Below, piece by piece: positions 53,680 to 61,303 of a DNA stretch of 64,000 bases. Made by a program: the position numbers and the translations under genes. Positions within the stretch are counted from its first letter, which is position 1. Each line of letters starts with the position of its first letter. Under the pieces are notes generated by a model. It did no database searches. It was not told where the DNA came from and saw only the letters and a list, made by a program, of their open reading frames with translations. Location of the stretch: contig CABPCP010000002.1 of assembly GCA_902406105.1 (NCBI GenBank), positions 23,982 through 87,981 on the forward strand, given 5' to 3'. The stretch is from an uncultured Mordavella sp. (GTDB lineage Bacteria > Bacillota > Clostridia > Lachnospirales > Lachnospiraceae).

Positions 53680-54379
53680 ATTCCCCTAATATCCTCTCCA
53701 TCTCTTCCGTATAAAGCATATATAAACCTGAAGCTCTTACTTGTTTTGCTCGCTGAACCAACAATTTTTCATCGATTTTTTCTTGCATGTCAGGAATAGA
53801 ATTTTCCAACTCTGCAAGCAATGAATCTACTTGCGAAATACCACTAATCTTCTCTTTTGCTTCGATTAGCATCCCTGCAATTTTAACTATTAGTTCCTTT
53901 GATATCTTCTTGTGGTTCTCACTTAAGTATTGTCCTAACTGTTTTTTATCCTGAAAGATACGGCTAGTTTTTATACTTTTCTTCTGAAAATACTGCGAAA
54001 GCAATATGATTAATTCTTTCACATCCTCTTCTTCGTATTCTCCAGCTGTAAACACATATTTAATATCGAAATACGAAGAACGTTGATCATGAAGATACAT
54101 GAAAAATATACGGAGAAATTCTTCCTGAATATGCCCTTCAGGAACCCATTCTTGTAGATCGATAATGATAATTCGTTCTTGTGATACATCGGAAAAAGGA
54201 TGGTACCTACAGAGATTCTCGTAGTCGACAATCCCTTTCCAGTCTTTCTGATAGGGAGGAGCATAGGACAAGCGGTAAAAGGAACAGGGTACATCCCCAT
54301 ATTTTTCCCGCACAAAGTCTAACACAATTTTATCGTTACCCTGCATCCCAGGTGTTAAAATCAAAGTAAACTCTTTCAT
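53654..54379 (-). CDS. Unknown protein coupled to the VirD4-like ATPase
   Basis: A 241-residue soluble protein. The opening EFTLILTPGMQGNDKIVLDF and the segment QERIIIIDLQEWVPEGHIQEEF look like alternating strands and helices of a nucleotide-binding-like fold, but no P-loop is present. The C-terminal 90 residues are helical and charged (SLLAELENSIPDMQEKIDEK). I do not recognise a family. GGAGG lies 6 bases before the ATG at 54379. A 26-base overlap with the ATPase gene suggests that the two act together, perhaps as an adaptor. Confidence 0.7.
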   Translation of the reverse strand: MKEFTLILTPGMQGNDKIVLDFVREKYGDVPCSFYRLSYAPPYQKDWKGIVDYENLCRYHPFSDVSQERIIIIDLQEWVPEGHIQEEFLRIFFMYLHDQRSSYFDIKYVFTAGEYEEEDVKELIILLSQYFQKKSIKTSRIFQDKKQLGQYLSENHKKISKELIVKIAGMLIEAKEKISGISQVDSLLAELENSIPDMQEKIDEKLLVQRAKQVRASGLYMLYTEEMERILGEYEKDDKER

Positions 54380-54389
54380 CTTCATCCTC

Positions 54390-54773
54390 CTATGCCGCCA
54401 TCAACTTTAATTGAAGAAACTTGCCGCCAGTTATAATCTGGAGGAAACAACACACACCGAAAAATAGCTGCTGCTTATCTGTATTCAAACAACCCATCTC
54501 GACATGTTTCTCACTATTATCGTCATCAATCCTAAGATTATATCCCTTTTCCTGCACACTTTTAGCAAAAGAAAGAATACGATTCTGCTGATCTATCGAA
54601 TAAACTCCCAGGTATTTGCTCATTGTTACACTTTCCCCGTATGCAGAAATCGTAAATGTGATTTCATTGTACCGGCAAAAATATATCTCATATGCCCCGA
54701 TCTGGTTATATCTATGTGTAATTCTTAGTCGGTTTAAAATGATTAGTAGCAATCGTCTTTTCTGTTCATTCAT
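54390..54773 (-). CDS. Unknown 127-residue protein of the novel operon
   Basis: The protein starts MNEQKRRLLLIILNRLRITH and continues with a mixed, Tyr-rich middle (AYEIYFCRYNEITFTISAYG) and a hydrophobic C-terminal part (QQLFFGVCCFLQIITGG). I do not recognise a family. AAGGAGG lies about 9 bases before the ATG at 54773, within the end of the upstream short frame. It is followed by a ten-base gap to the next gene. Confidence 0.62.
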   Translation of the reverse strand: MNEQKRRLLLIILNRLRITHRYNQIGAYEIYFCRYNEITFTISAYGESVTMSKYLGVYSIDQQNRILSFAKSVQEKGYNLRIDDDNSEKHVEMGCLNTDKQQLFFGVCCFLQIITGGKFLQLKLMAA

Positions 54774-54960
54774 GTCCGTTCGCCTCCTTGGGTAATATCG
54801 TATAGCAATACTTTTCAAGTCTTTTTATTCTCTTATCTGGCAAAGGATGACTATCATATAAAACATCTCGAAGAGTTTTGGGCCCACTATCATTATTCAA
54901 CGATGAAAACCTATTCAAAAAGAATACTACATAACAACTTATTTTCTCACCTCCTCCCAT
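54766..54960 (-). CDS. Short frame resembling the C-terminal end of an M48 metalloprotease
   Basis: The 64-residue frame ends LYDSHPLPDKRIKRLEKYCY, which matches the S/T-H-P-x-x-x-x-R-I-x-x-L motif near the C-terminus of M48 (HtpX-type) proteases. The zinc-binding HExxH part is missing. It starts 12 bases after the permease gene and overlaps the next start, so translation may continue through it. It may be the remnant of a deleted protease gene, or a small protein of its own. Confidence 0.45.
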   Translation of the reverse strand: MGGGEKISCYVVFFLNRFSSLNNDSGPKTLRDVLYDSHPLPDKRIKRLEKYCYTILPKEANGHE

Positions 54961-54972
54961 AGCTCTCTATCA

Positions 54973-56313
54973 TTATAGAACTATTGCTATTACTGCAAAC
55001 GCAATTGAAAGCTGAATAGCATAATTCACAAAACCATACTTCAGATACTGACCAACTCCCCAGTGAACCTTTTGTCCCCTTTCATCTTCAATATTAGCAG
55101 TATTAATTTTTTCTGATAGAATAAATCCTCCTGTTGCGCTCCAAATAAACAAGGAACTTCCCGAGCAAATCGCCGCTGCATATGCAACTGCAATCCAATC
55201 TGCCTGTGCACCAAGAGGGCCATTACAGATTTCAACAATAACAGGCATCATGGCTGCCGCTGCTGGGCCTGCACTAAATATTCCAGCCACTAACGATGTA
55301 ATCAACATAATAACCATAACCAGAATCTTAGGATTACCAATATTGCTTTGAAGGTATGTAGCTATAAGATTTAAAAGTCCGGTCTGGCTAATTACTTGTG
55401 CAAAGAACAAAAAGGACGCAATCGTAAGCACAGATTTTAGATCCATAATCTGTTCTACCTTGATCTTTTTTATCGAGCAAATTACCATTACCACCACATA
55501 ACCTAAGACTGCAATAATCTCCGGTGGAATAATATTTTGTGGGACAATACTCCAGGCAATAAGCATGCCGACAAAAATGACAGCCAACCACTTCAAAACA
55601 TCAAAGCGAATCATACAATTCTTATATTGACTTTTAAGAGTGCTTATAGCCAACTGTCGGATAGCACTATCATCTTTTTCTCTTTTAACGCTCATTCCCC
55701 ATATTTCAAGTAAAACAATAGAAGTAAATGCAAACAACGGGAACGCATGTGTCAGGTAACCAAGGAAACTTGTAATCCCCGATGTCATTATAATGATTGC
55801 CGGGAAGTCCCCTATCGGACTAGATGCCCCCCCTAAATTTGATAATGCAAGAATAGTCGCAAAAAACGTATATACATATTTACGATCAACTTCGAGTGTC
55901 TTCAAAAGGACGAAAACAATAGGTAATATTACCAAAACTGCCGTAATGTTATTTAAGCAAGAGGATATGAGAAACATTACTCCACCGAACAACATCAAAC
56001 ACATTCTCTTTTGCCCTCTTGACAACTCGGCAATTTTAATTGCAAGATGTTGCATGATTCCTGTCTCAGTAATTAAATTTGTAAATAGTTCCATTACTAC
56101 AAGAATAACGAGCACGTCATATGAATAATTGTTCATCACGCTCTTTACAGGAATATCCAAGAGAAGCGCCAAAACACTTCCAAACACAAACATGGCCGCA
56201 ATCAGAATTAACGATGCGCTTTTCCCAAACTTGTTACGGATATTCCCTTTGTTTTCACGATTCTTTTCCTTAAAAAATACTTTTTTATTTGAAACAGCTA
56301 TCGCATTATTCAT
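54973..56313 (-). CDS. ArsB/NhaD/SLC13-like ion permease
   Basis: A 446-residue membrane protein with ten to twelve hydrophobic segments. Two matching halves show the family signature: SSCLNNITAVLVILPIVFVL with NLGGASSPIGDFPAI in the first, and SLVAGIFSAGPAAAAMMPVI with SGSSLFIWSATGG in the second. Members carry anions, arsenite or sodium/proton. Its place within this operon is unusual; it may move an ion or the product itself. The start overlaps the stop of the gene at 56310 (ATGA), with GGAGGAG upstream. Confidence 0.82.
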   Translation of the reverse strand: MNNAIAVSNKKVFFKEKNRENKGNIRNKFGKSASLILIAAMFVFGSVLALLLDIPVKSVMNNYSYDVLVILVVMELFTNLITETGIMQHLAIKIAELSRGQKRMCLMLFGGVMFLISSCLNNITAVLVILPIVFVLLKTLEVDRKYVYTFFATILALSNLGGASSPIGDFPAIIIMTSGITSFLGYLTHAFPLFAFTSIVLLEIWGMSVKREKDDSAIRQLAISTLKSQYKNCMIRFDVLKWLAVIFVGMLIAWSIVPQNIIPPEIIAVLGYVVVMVICSIKKIKVEQIMDLKSVLTIASFLFFAQVISQTGLLNLIATYLQSNIGNPKILVMVIMLITSLVAGIFSAGPAAAAMMPVIVEICNGPLGAQADWIAVAYAAAICSGSSLFIWSATGGFILSEKINTANIEDERGQKVHWGVGQYLKYGFVNYAIQLSIAFAVIAIVL

Positions 56314-56894
56314 GACTCACTCCTCCATTTCGTACTTAATCTATGTTGACCTATCTCCATCCATCCATCATATCGAGTTGCAACACCGAGTTCTTTATAA
56401 GGTACAAAAATCTTTTTCCCAAGAAAACCACTGTAATGCTCAACCATTCTGTATGTGTCTGGCAAAACCATCGCTCGATCACCACCCAAGTATCCGCTTA
56501 TGACCACCATTCCATTTCCCGGAAAGAATGACTGTGGAAAATACGGTTCCTCCAGCACAGCTACAGATACTCCATGAGGCAGATTATTTTTAAGACGTTC
56601 CTTAGCTTCCGAATCTAGATCACAGGGGACGGCGATGATGACCTCTGTTTTTTTGTTGGATAATTTCCCCATTTCCTCAATCAAGGCGATTTCTGGTGTA
56701 AGAAACATATACTTGTCCTTGCCAAAACTAAGGAGCCACTCAGCAACCCGTCCCACCCGAACCACTATTCTTTCATCTGGCAGGGGCATTGAGGCCCCCA
56801 CCTTTTGAATGACATCAGCACTGTTGTTGACCTTCGCCAGATTGATCGCCGTTTCAAACAGTCCGATTTCTCTAGCCGTTTTCTGCATATCCAT
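56310..56894 (-). CDS. Unknown 194-residue protein
   Basis: A soluble protein: MDMQKTAREIGLFETAINLA, a middle with alternating strands (EVIIAVPCDLDSEAKERLKN, GVSVAVLEEPYFPQSFFPGN, GMVVISGYLGGDRAMVLPDT) and a C-terminal YDGWMEIGQHRLSTKW. The pattern suggests an alpha/beta fold like a Rossmann or phosphatase type, but I do not recognise a family or active site. GGAGGAG precedes the start. Its stop overlaps the permease start, so the two are coupled. Confidence 0.68.
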   Translation of the reverse strand: MDMQKTAREIGLFETAINLAKVNNSADVIQKVGASMPLPDERIVVRVGRVAEWLLSFGKDKYMFLTPEIALIEEMGKLSNKKTEVIIAVPCDLDSEAKERLKNNLPHGVSVAVLEEPYFPQSFFPGNGMVVISGYLGGDRAMVLPDTYRMVEHYSGFLGKKIFVPYKELGVATRYDGWMEIGQHRLSTKWRSES

Positions 56895-56895
56895 A

Positions 56896-57075
56896 CTACT
56901 CTCCTCCTCTTTCTTTCAGATAGGCAATCAGCCTGGAAATTACTGCGATTTCATTCGGTGATGAGTTAAGAATTTCGATAAACCTTTTCCCGGCATCACC
57001 GTACAGCTTAGCGTAAAGTTCCTGCGTATCATTTCCCAGGACAGGAGCCGGAAATTTTGCAAAATTCATATTCAT
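56896..57075 (-). CDS. Small 59-residue protein of the novel operon
   Basis: The protein begins MNMNFAKFPAPVLGNDTQEL and is mostly helical with no cysteine. The ATG at 57075 directly follows the stop of the previous gene with GAGGAGG upstream, and the stop overlaps the binding site of the next gene. It is not recognisable. A precursor peptide, a carrier or a structural subunit are possible. Confidence 0.6.
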   Translation of the reverse strand: MNMNFAKFPAPVLGNDTQELYAKLYGDAGKRFIEILNSSPNEIAVISRLIAYLKERGGE

Positions 57076-57076
57076 A

Positions 57077-57349
57077 TTAGGCCACCTCCTCAATAATATT
57101 CATAAGCTGGACTGCAAGTATCTGGATCTCTGGCGGAGCCTCCCTAATAATCTCCGAGGCTGCCAGCGCAGTATCTTCATCGCCAAAAACTTCTTTCAGC
57201 AATGTCCAATCAGCCTCATCAAATTCAATATTTATAAGGGCTTTCCGCCCGTGAGGGGGAATATGTCTCCCCGGGCCTCTATGTTCGTGCATCATATGAA
57301 TACCTCCTTCCAAAGTTCTCTCATTTTTCTTATCTGTAAAAACCTTCAT
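57077..57349 (-). CDS. Small 90-residue protein with two possible starts
   Basis: Two in-frame ATG codons have good binding sites: 57349 (GAGGAGG) giving 90 residues, and 57295 (GGAAGGAGG) giving 72. The extra part is MKVFTDKKNERTLEGGIH, with a GG before the second start. The rest has a His/Pro/Gly-rich stretch (HEHRGPGRHIPPHGRK) and then a helical, acidic C-terminus (EFDEADWTLLKEVFGDED). I do not recognise a family. The GG followed by a His-rich core is reminiscent of a leader/core peptide, but this is only a suggestion. Confidence 0.55.
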   Translation of the reverse strand: MKVFTDKKNERTLEGGIHMMHEHRGPGRHIPPHGRKALINIEFDEADWTLLKEVFGDEDTALAASEIIREAPPEIQILAVQLMNIIEEVA

Positions 57350-57445
57350 ATCTGCTAACCTCCTCAAATACTTTCAATCGGCTGATGTTTACATTATGTG
57401 ACTACAGAGTAGCCTTGTTGGGAGGAGAAAATTTTCCGCCTCCGC

Positions 57446-59152
57446 TTATGCAACCTCCTTTTCTTCTGAACTTTTATGGAGCCTGTTTCGTAATGCTATG
57501 ACCTTATCGCATCTGTCAACAACCTTCTGATCATGAGATATATACACAATCCCCGCACCGATTTTTTTAGCATGCGACTCAATATTTGCAAGGACATAAT
57601 TAGTTGCATCTTCATCGAGATTAGCTGTAACCTCATCAAATACATACAATCTTGGCGTTCGTAAGAATGCTCTGGCGAGTGAGAGCCGCTGCTTCATGCC
57701 TCCAGAAAGCTCATCGGCCTTTTCGCTTATCATACAATCAAGCGCTTCTTTAGGGTCTATACGAATAACGGTATCGTTATGACCTTCTCCTACCAAATGA
57801 ACATTCTTCAAAGCTATAACTAATTCTTCATCGCTAATTTCTCTCTCAATCCCATACAGGAGGTTCTCGCGGACAGTTCCGGCAATAAAGAATGAGCTTT
57901 GAGGTGTGTAATACAGCATGTCCGTCAGCTGTTTCTGACTAAAGAGACTCTGTTCCTTGCCAAACAACGTGATTTTTCCTTGTGTATGTGGGTAATAACG
58001 ATTCAGGCATCTTATCAAACTCGATTTTCCACAACCATTTGGACCCTGCAACGCAATAATCTTCCCGCTTGGGATAACGATGTCTTCATACCAGGCAAGT
58101 GAAAGATCTTTCTCAGGATTAGTAACTACAACATCTTCAACTCGAATATCGTTTCCTCTTGCATCCTCACCAGAGGATTGAATGTCAAACACTTCATCTG
58201 AAGGGCTGGCTGCAACTTCAAGTAACACTTTCGCCTTAATTGCAGATGAAGCAGTTTCATCCATAAAACGGTATACCTCATCAATCGGTTTGACCAGTTG
58301 CTGAAACAGCAGACAAATCGTAATCACAGATTCTGCAGACATCTGTCCATTAGAAATCAAGAGAATAGAAGCTACAAGAAGCACTAACTGAAATGAAATC
58401 TTGCAAAACTGCTTCAGGCAATCAAATGAGCCCATATACCTATGATGTCTTTTTTCGGTTCGACTAATATTCAAGATACTCGGAATAAGTCTTTTCTTTT
58501 CATATTCCTCTGCATTCATCCCTCGAATCAGTTCAAGGTTGGAGATGGACTGACAAATTTGTCCATCTAATGCATTCTTCTGTCCAACAATGCTTTCACG
58601 AATGCCATTCTGGGAGCGAATTTGGAAAGCAGAGATAATGATTGTAATCACAAGATACATAAGCATGATCCCAACCATAATTCCCGGTGCATTAAGGAAC
58701 ACCTGAACAAGGGTGCATACTGCTGTCAATACAGTGGCAAATATATCATTGCACATGATTTTAATAAGCTGGCTAAATCCGGCCACCCCCTGATTAAGTT
58801 GAGCAGTTTTTTCTCCACTTAGGCAGCCAGAGTAATACGATACCGGCATCTTTAATAACTTTTCAATGCTATACTCACGAATCTCAGCTTCATGAGAAGC
58901 AATGATGCAATCAAGAACAACACGCCGAATAATAGTAATACACTCAGCTGAAAGGTATACCGATCCAAAGGTTACTATTGCAAGTAAACTCTGTGCAATA
59001 GTGTTAACCGTTCCGTCAGAAATGTTGGTGTACAATTCGCCTAGTTTCACCGGCCATATAGATGAAAGCATAGAGTTGACAAACACAAGTACAATTACCC
59101 CAATGCACTTCAACTTTGTATTTTTACTCATAATTGAAAGATATTTCTTCAT
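57446..59152 (-). CDS. ABC exporter (fused permease and ATPase) of the novel operon
   Basis: A 568-residue half-transporter: six transmembrane segments in residues 10-300, ATPase domain with Walker A GPNGCGKSS, signature LSGGMKQRLSLARA and Walker B LYVFDEVTANLD. There is no N-terminal C39 peptidase domain, so any peptide it exports must be cut elsewhere, for example by the M50 or ClpP-like protease of the same operon. The signature LSGGMKQ and Val in DEVT differ from the drug exporters at 13528-20001. GGAGGAAG precedes the start. Confidence 0.9.
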   Translation of the reverse strand: MKKYLSIMSKNTKLKCIGVIVLVFVNSMLSSIWPVKLGELYTNISDGTVNTIAQSLLAIVTFGSVYLSAECITIIRRVVLDCIIASHEAEIREYSIEKLLKMPVSYYSGCLSGEKTAQLNQGVAGFSQLIKIMCNDIFATVLTAVCTLVQVFLNAPGIMVGIMLMYLVITIIISAFQIRSQNGIRESIVGQKNALDGQICQSISNLELIRGMNAEEYEKKRLIPSILNISRTEKRHHRYMGSFDCLKQFCKISFQLVLLVASILLISNGQMSAESVITICLLFQQLVKPIDEVYRFMDETASSAIKAKVLLEVAASPSDEVFDIQSSGEDARGNDIRVEDVVVTNPEKDLSLAWYEDIVIPSGKIIALQGPNGCGKSSLIRCLNRYYPHTQGKITLFGKEQSLFSQKQLTDMLYYTPQSSFFIAGTVRENLLYGIEREISDEELVIALKNVHLVGEGHNDTVIRIDPKEALDCMISEKADELSGGMKQRLSLARAFLRTPRLYVFDEVTANLDEDATNYVLANIESHAKKIGAGIVYISHDQKVVDRCDKVIALRNRLHKSSEEKEVA

Positions 59153-59231
59153 AGTATCTTCCTCCTCTGAAAATTTTGTTGCCCTTTGTCAAATGGAGCA
59201 TAGTCTTTTTTCTCATGCTTTTCTAAGGGGG

Positions 59232-59312
59232 CTATTCAGTCATCCACAGAAGATAATCCACCCTCGAAATAAATGGACACAAGCACCACACTAATTTTTC
59301 ATCAGCAGACAT
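59232..59312 (-). CDS. Candidate 26-residue peptide upstream of the ABC exporter
   Basis: The frame encodes MSADEKLVWCLCPFISRVDY then LLWMTE. GGAG lies 11 bases upstream of the ATG. It ends about 80 bases before the ABC exporter start. The Trp/Cys/Pro-rich centre and tiny size would fit a secreted or signalling peptide, but it may also be the end of the broken gene at 59302-59497 read in a third frame. Confidence 0.3.
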   Translation of the reverse strand: MSADEKLVWCLCPFISRVDYLLWMTE

Positions 59313-59497
59313 CCTTAATACTACTCCATACTTTTGTCCTCAACATCTGATTTGTATTCTGGATTGTTGAAAGTACAATCTTTCTACTAGTTGCAGTTAT
59401 ATCGTCAAAAGACTCAATGTCTTGAACGGGATCAAAAACACATCCCCTTCATCAGGATTATCAAGATTGCAGATTTGCACATGATGTCCTTACTCAT
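59302..59497 (-). pseudogene. Frameshifted small gene between the regulator and the ABC exporter
   Basis: A start at 59497 with a strong AAGGAGGAG site opens MSKDIM, but this frame stops after 21 codons at TTTTTGA. Two other frames together give coding-like sequence: VQICNLDNPDEGDVF, then DPVQDIESFDDITATSRKIV and a tail ending VWSSIKDVC. The shift falls at a run of five T, so one or two small deletions would explain it. Sequencing error, decay or programmed frameshifting are all possible. Confidence 0.45.
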
Positions 59498-59514
59498 CTT
59501 CACTCCTCCTTTCT

Positions 59515-59769
59515 TTACGCCACTTCAAGTTCTTCCAACGCACAACGCCTATACGATTTCTTTAGGCATTTTTCAATCGTATGATCTCGTCTCGGATTCT
59601 TATTATAGCTGTGATATTTTCGCAGTTCACTTTCCGACCGACCACATCGAAAGTAATCATACACGCCCTTATGAAATCGTTCCGAAAACAGAAAAAGATG
59701 TCCAGCGTCACAGTGTAAATAAAAGTGGATGTGATTGTTACTTTTTTTAATTATAATTTTGTTCTTCAT
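59515..59769 (-). CDS. Small 84-residue protein of unknown function
   Basis: The protein starts MKNKIIIKKSNNHIHFYLHC and continues AGHLFLFSERFHKGVYDYF, then a basic C-terminal half with Arg, Lys and paired Cys. AAGGGGGGA precedes the ATG. I have an impression that similar small proteins occur elsewhere in Clostridia next to regulators but cannot name a family. It lies 25 bases after the XRE regulator stop and starts the run of small genes leading to the ABC exporter. Confidence 0.6.
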   Translation of the reverse strand: MKNKIIIKKSNNHIHFYLHCDAGHLFLFSERFHKGVYDYFRCGRSESELRKYHSYNKNPRRDHTIEKCLKKSYRRCALEELEVA

Positions 59770-59794
59770 GGCGAATCCCCCCTTTACGCAAGTA

Positions 59795-60181
59795 TTATAA
59801 AATAATCTTTATAGTTATTACATTACCCACTGGTATACAAAAAGAGCATATGCAAAAGCATATGCCCTTTAAAATGTTATGTACTGTTCTGTTTAATAAT
59901 ATAAGACCTATCTGGTCCTCTTCCTTGTCGCGTCCGCGAATCTCTGTTCCGAGGACCAGATAATCTATTGAGCAACCGAATAGATTAGCCAGCTTTGCGA
60001 GATGCGGAAGTGTCGGCCAGCATTTACCGTTCTCCCACTTCCAAATCGTCAAACGACTTACATCTACAATCTCCGCAAGCTTCTCCTGGCTGAGATTAAT
60101 ACTGCATCTCAGTCTTCCGATGCGCTCTCCAACTATTTTACGGGTTACTTCTACCTTCTGGTTTTTCACAGTTTTTCTCAT
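59795..60181 (-). CDS. XRE-family regulator at the head of the novel operon
   Basis: A 128-residue protein with a helix-turn-helix in residues 17-80 (SINLSQEKLAEIVDVSRLTI, then WPTLPHLAKLANLFGCSIDY). GGAGGAAG lies 8 bases before the ATG at 60181. The last 25 or so residues (GICFCICSFCIPVG and on) are encoded by a terminator-like hairpin, so the gene probably ended earlier in an ancestor and the hydrophobic tail may not be functional. As first gene it should control the operon. Confidence 0.85.
   Translation of the reverse strand: MRKTVKNQKVEVTRKIVGERIGRLRCSINLSQEKLAEIVDVSRLTIWKWENGKCWPTLPHLAKLANLFGCSIDYLVLGTEIRGRDKEEDQIGLILLNRTVHNILKGICFCICSFCIPVGNVITIKIIL
59839..59867 (-). terminator. Terminator-like hairpin inside the 3' end of the XRE gene
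   Basis: On the minus strand GGGCATATGC and GCATATGCTC pair around TTTT and are followed by TTTTTG. It should stop most transcripts after the regulator, so that the downstream operon is expressed only on read-through or from its own promoter. Confidence 0.7.
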
Positions 60182-60346
60182 ACTCTCTTCCTCCTTGGTT
60201 TTTGATGTTCCCACCTATTCGGTGGATTATAAAAAATTAAAACCACAAGATTGTATGAGGTAGAGTTCCGTTTAGTTGTACTCAAATAATACCATATCAG
60301 CCTCAACTTTTCAATATTTAGCGTTCAATCTCCCAAAACACCTTGA

Positions 60347-60375
60347 TTGATTTCGTTCTCAAAATAGGGTACAAT
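60347..60375 (+). promoter_or_regulatory. Promoter of the MNT/HEPN operon
   Basis: TTGATT (60347-60352) and TACAAT (60370-60375) with a 17-base spacer lie about 30 bases before the MNT start. Confidence 0.6.
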
Positions 60376-60404
60376 AACTTCAAACAGGAGAAAGGGGGCA
60401 CACA

Positions 60405-60734
60405 ATGGAAAATTATACAAATCTGCTGAAAAAATTAATTCCCGGACTTATCCATATTTTTCAGGATTCAATCACAAGTATCATCCTCTATGGCTCTGTG
60501 GCAAGAGGAACTCAGACAGAAGAATCGGATCTTGATATTGCTGTCTTAATCGGAGCTTATACTAAAGAGATGCACGAACAGATGACAGATCTTGTTGTAG
60601 ACTTGGAATTAGAATATAACAAAGTCCTTTCTGTACTCCTTATCGATCATGATAAATTTAAAGAGTGGGAAAACGTAATGCCATTTTATAAAAACGTGAA
60701 AAAGGAGGGGATTGTATTATGGCCGGCAGCATAA
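60405..60734 (+). CDS. MNT-type nucleotidyltransferase antitoxin
   Basis: A 109-residue minimal nucleotidyltransferase. The motif GSVARGTQTEESDLDIAVLI near residue 29 holds the Gly-Ser and the Asp pair that bind metal and ATP; the third acidic residue is probably in VLSVLLIDHD. In MntA/HepT modules this enzyme AMPylates the HEPN toxin and silences it. The gene overlaps the HEPN gene by 16 bases, typical for such pairs. Confidence 0.9.
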   Translation: MENYTNLLKKLIPGLIHIFQDSITSIILYGSVARGTQTEESDLDIAVLIGAYTKEMHEQMTDLVVDLELEYNKVLSVLLIDHDKFKEWENVMPFYKNVKKEGIVLWPAA

Positions 60735-61120
60735 AAGATTTGTCAAAATACCGGTATGAAAGATCCTCTGAAGAACTGGAAAATGCAAAAGCAATGTTAG
60801 AATGCGGAAAATTTAAGCTTTCCCTTAACCGCTCCTATTATTCTATTTTTCATGGAATGCGCGCAGTAAATGTCTTAGATGAATTTGACAGCAGCAAGCA
60901 CAGCGGTGTCATCGCCCATTTTAATCAATATCATGTTAAGACGGGAGATTTTTCCAAAGAAGCCTCAAAGATTATTCGAACATCTTCTGAAATGCGTGAA
61001 CATGCTGACTATGAAGATTTTTTCGTTGCTTCTCGTCAGGACGCTGAGGAGCAAGTACAAAAAGCCCAAAAATTCCATGAGATTATTACCAGCTATCTTC
61101 AGGAAAAAGGAATATTTTAG
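60719..61120 (+). CDS. HEPN-domain protein, partner of the MNT antitoxin
   Basis: A 133-residue all-helical HEPN protein: YRYERSSEELENAKAMLECG, then LSLNRSYYSIFHGMRAVNVL with the Tyr pair common in the family, and SSEMREHADYEDF. The last corresponds to the active region of HEPN proteins, but the classic R-x4-6-H RNase spacing is not clear (the nearest Arg-to-His gap is two). It may be a toxin or a regulator of the MNT partner. Start lies within the MNT gene, so expression is coupled. Confidence 0.85.
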   Translation: MAGSIKDLSKYRYERSSEELENAKAMLECGKFKLSLNRSYYSIFHGMRAVNVLDEFDSSKHSGVIAHFNQYHVKTGDFSKEASKIIRTSSEMREHADYEDFFVASRQDAEEQVQKAQKFHEIITSYLQEKGIF

Positions 61121-61123
61121 TTA

Positions 61124-61222
61124 ATGAAAAAAACTCCTCACAAATCCATGAGCAGTTTCTTTTTAGATAAGGCTTTAAAAATAGGCGATAATATAGTAGA
61201 AATGAAGAAGTTAATGCGCTAA
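61124..61222 (+). CDS. Possible 32-residue small protein
   Basis: The frame begins MKKTPHKSMSSFFLDKALKI and ends VEMKKLMR. An AGGAA lies 10 bases upstream, within the HEPN gene end. It follows the HEPN stop by three bases. It is short and not recognised, so it may be chance. Confidence 0.3.
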   Translation: MKKTPHKSMSSFFLDKALKIGDNIVEMKKLMR

Positions 61223-61303
61223 GTGGATAGTTCAAATAAATTGTGAATTTTGAAAACAAGAGCAAATTGAAAGAAATTTGTGTACTGTGCGAAGTGAATT
61301 ATA

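Noticed and set aside
53445-53799. Short plus-strand frames opposite the VirD4-like gene
   Set aside because: They lie fully within well-supported minus-strand coding sequence and lack binding sites.
50080-54385. Conjugation (type IV secretion) module
   Set aside because: Only a VirD4-like ATPase is present. No relaxase, VirB4, lytic transglycosylase or pilin-like gene was seen in the operon, and proteases sit in their place.
59391-59750. Plus-strand 119-residue frame across the small genes upstream of the ABC exporter
   Set aside because: It runs opposite a minus-strand gene with a good binding site and has no family resemblance.
60719-61120. HEPN protein called firmly as an RNase toxin
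   Set aside because: The R-x4-6-H catalytic spacing is not clear in the sequence, so only the HEPN fold and MNT pairing are claimed.
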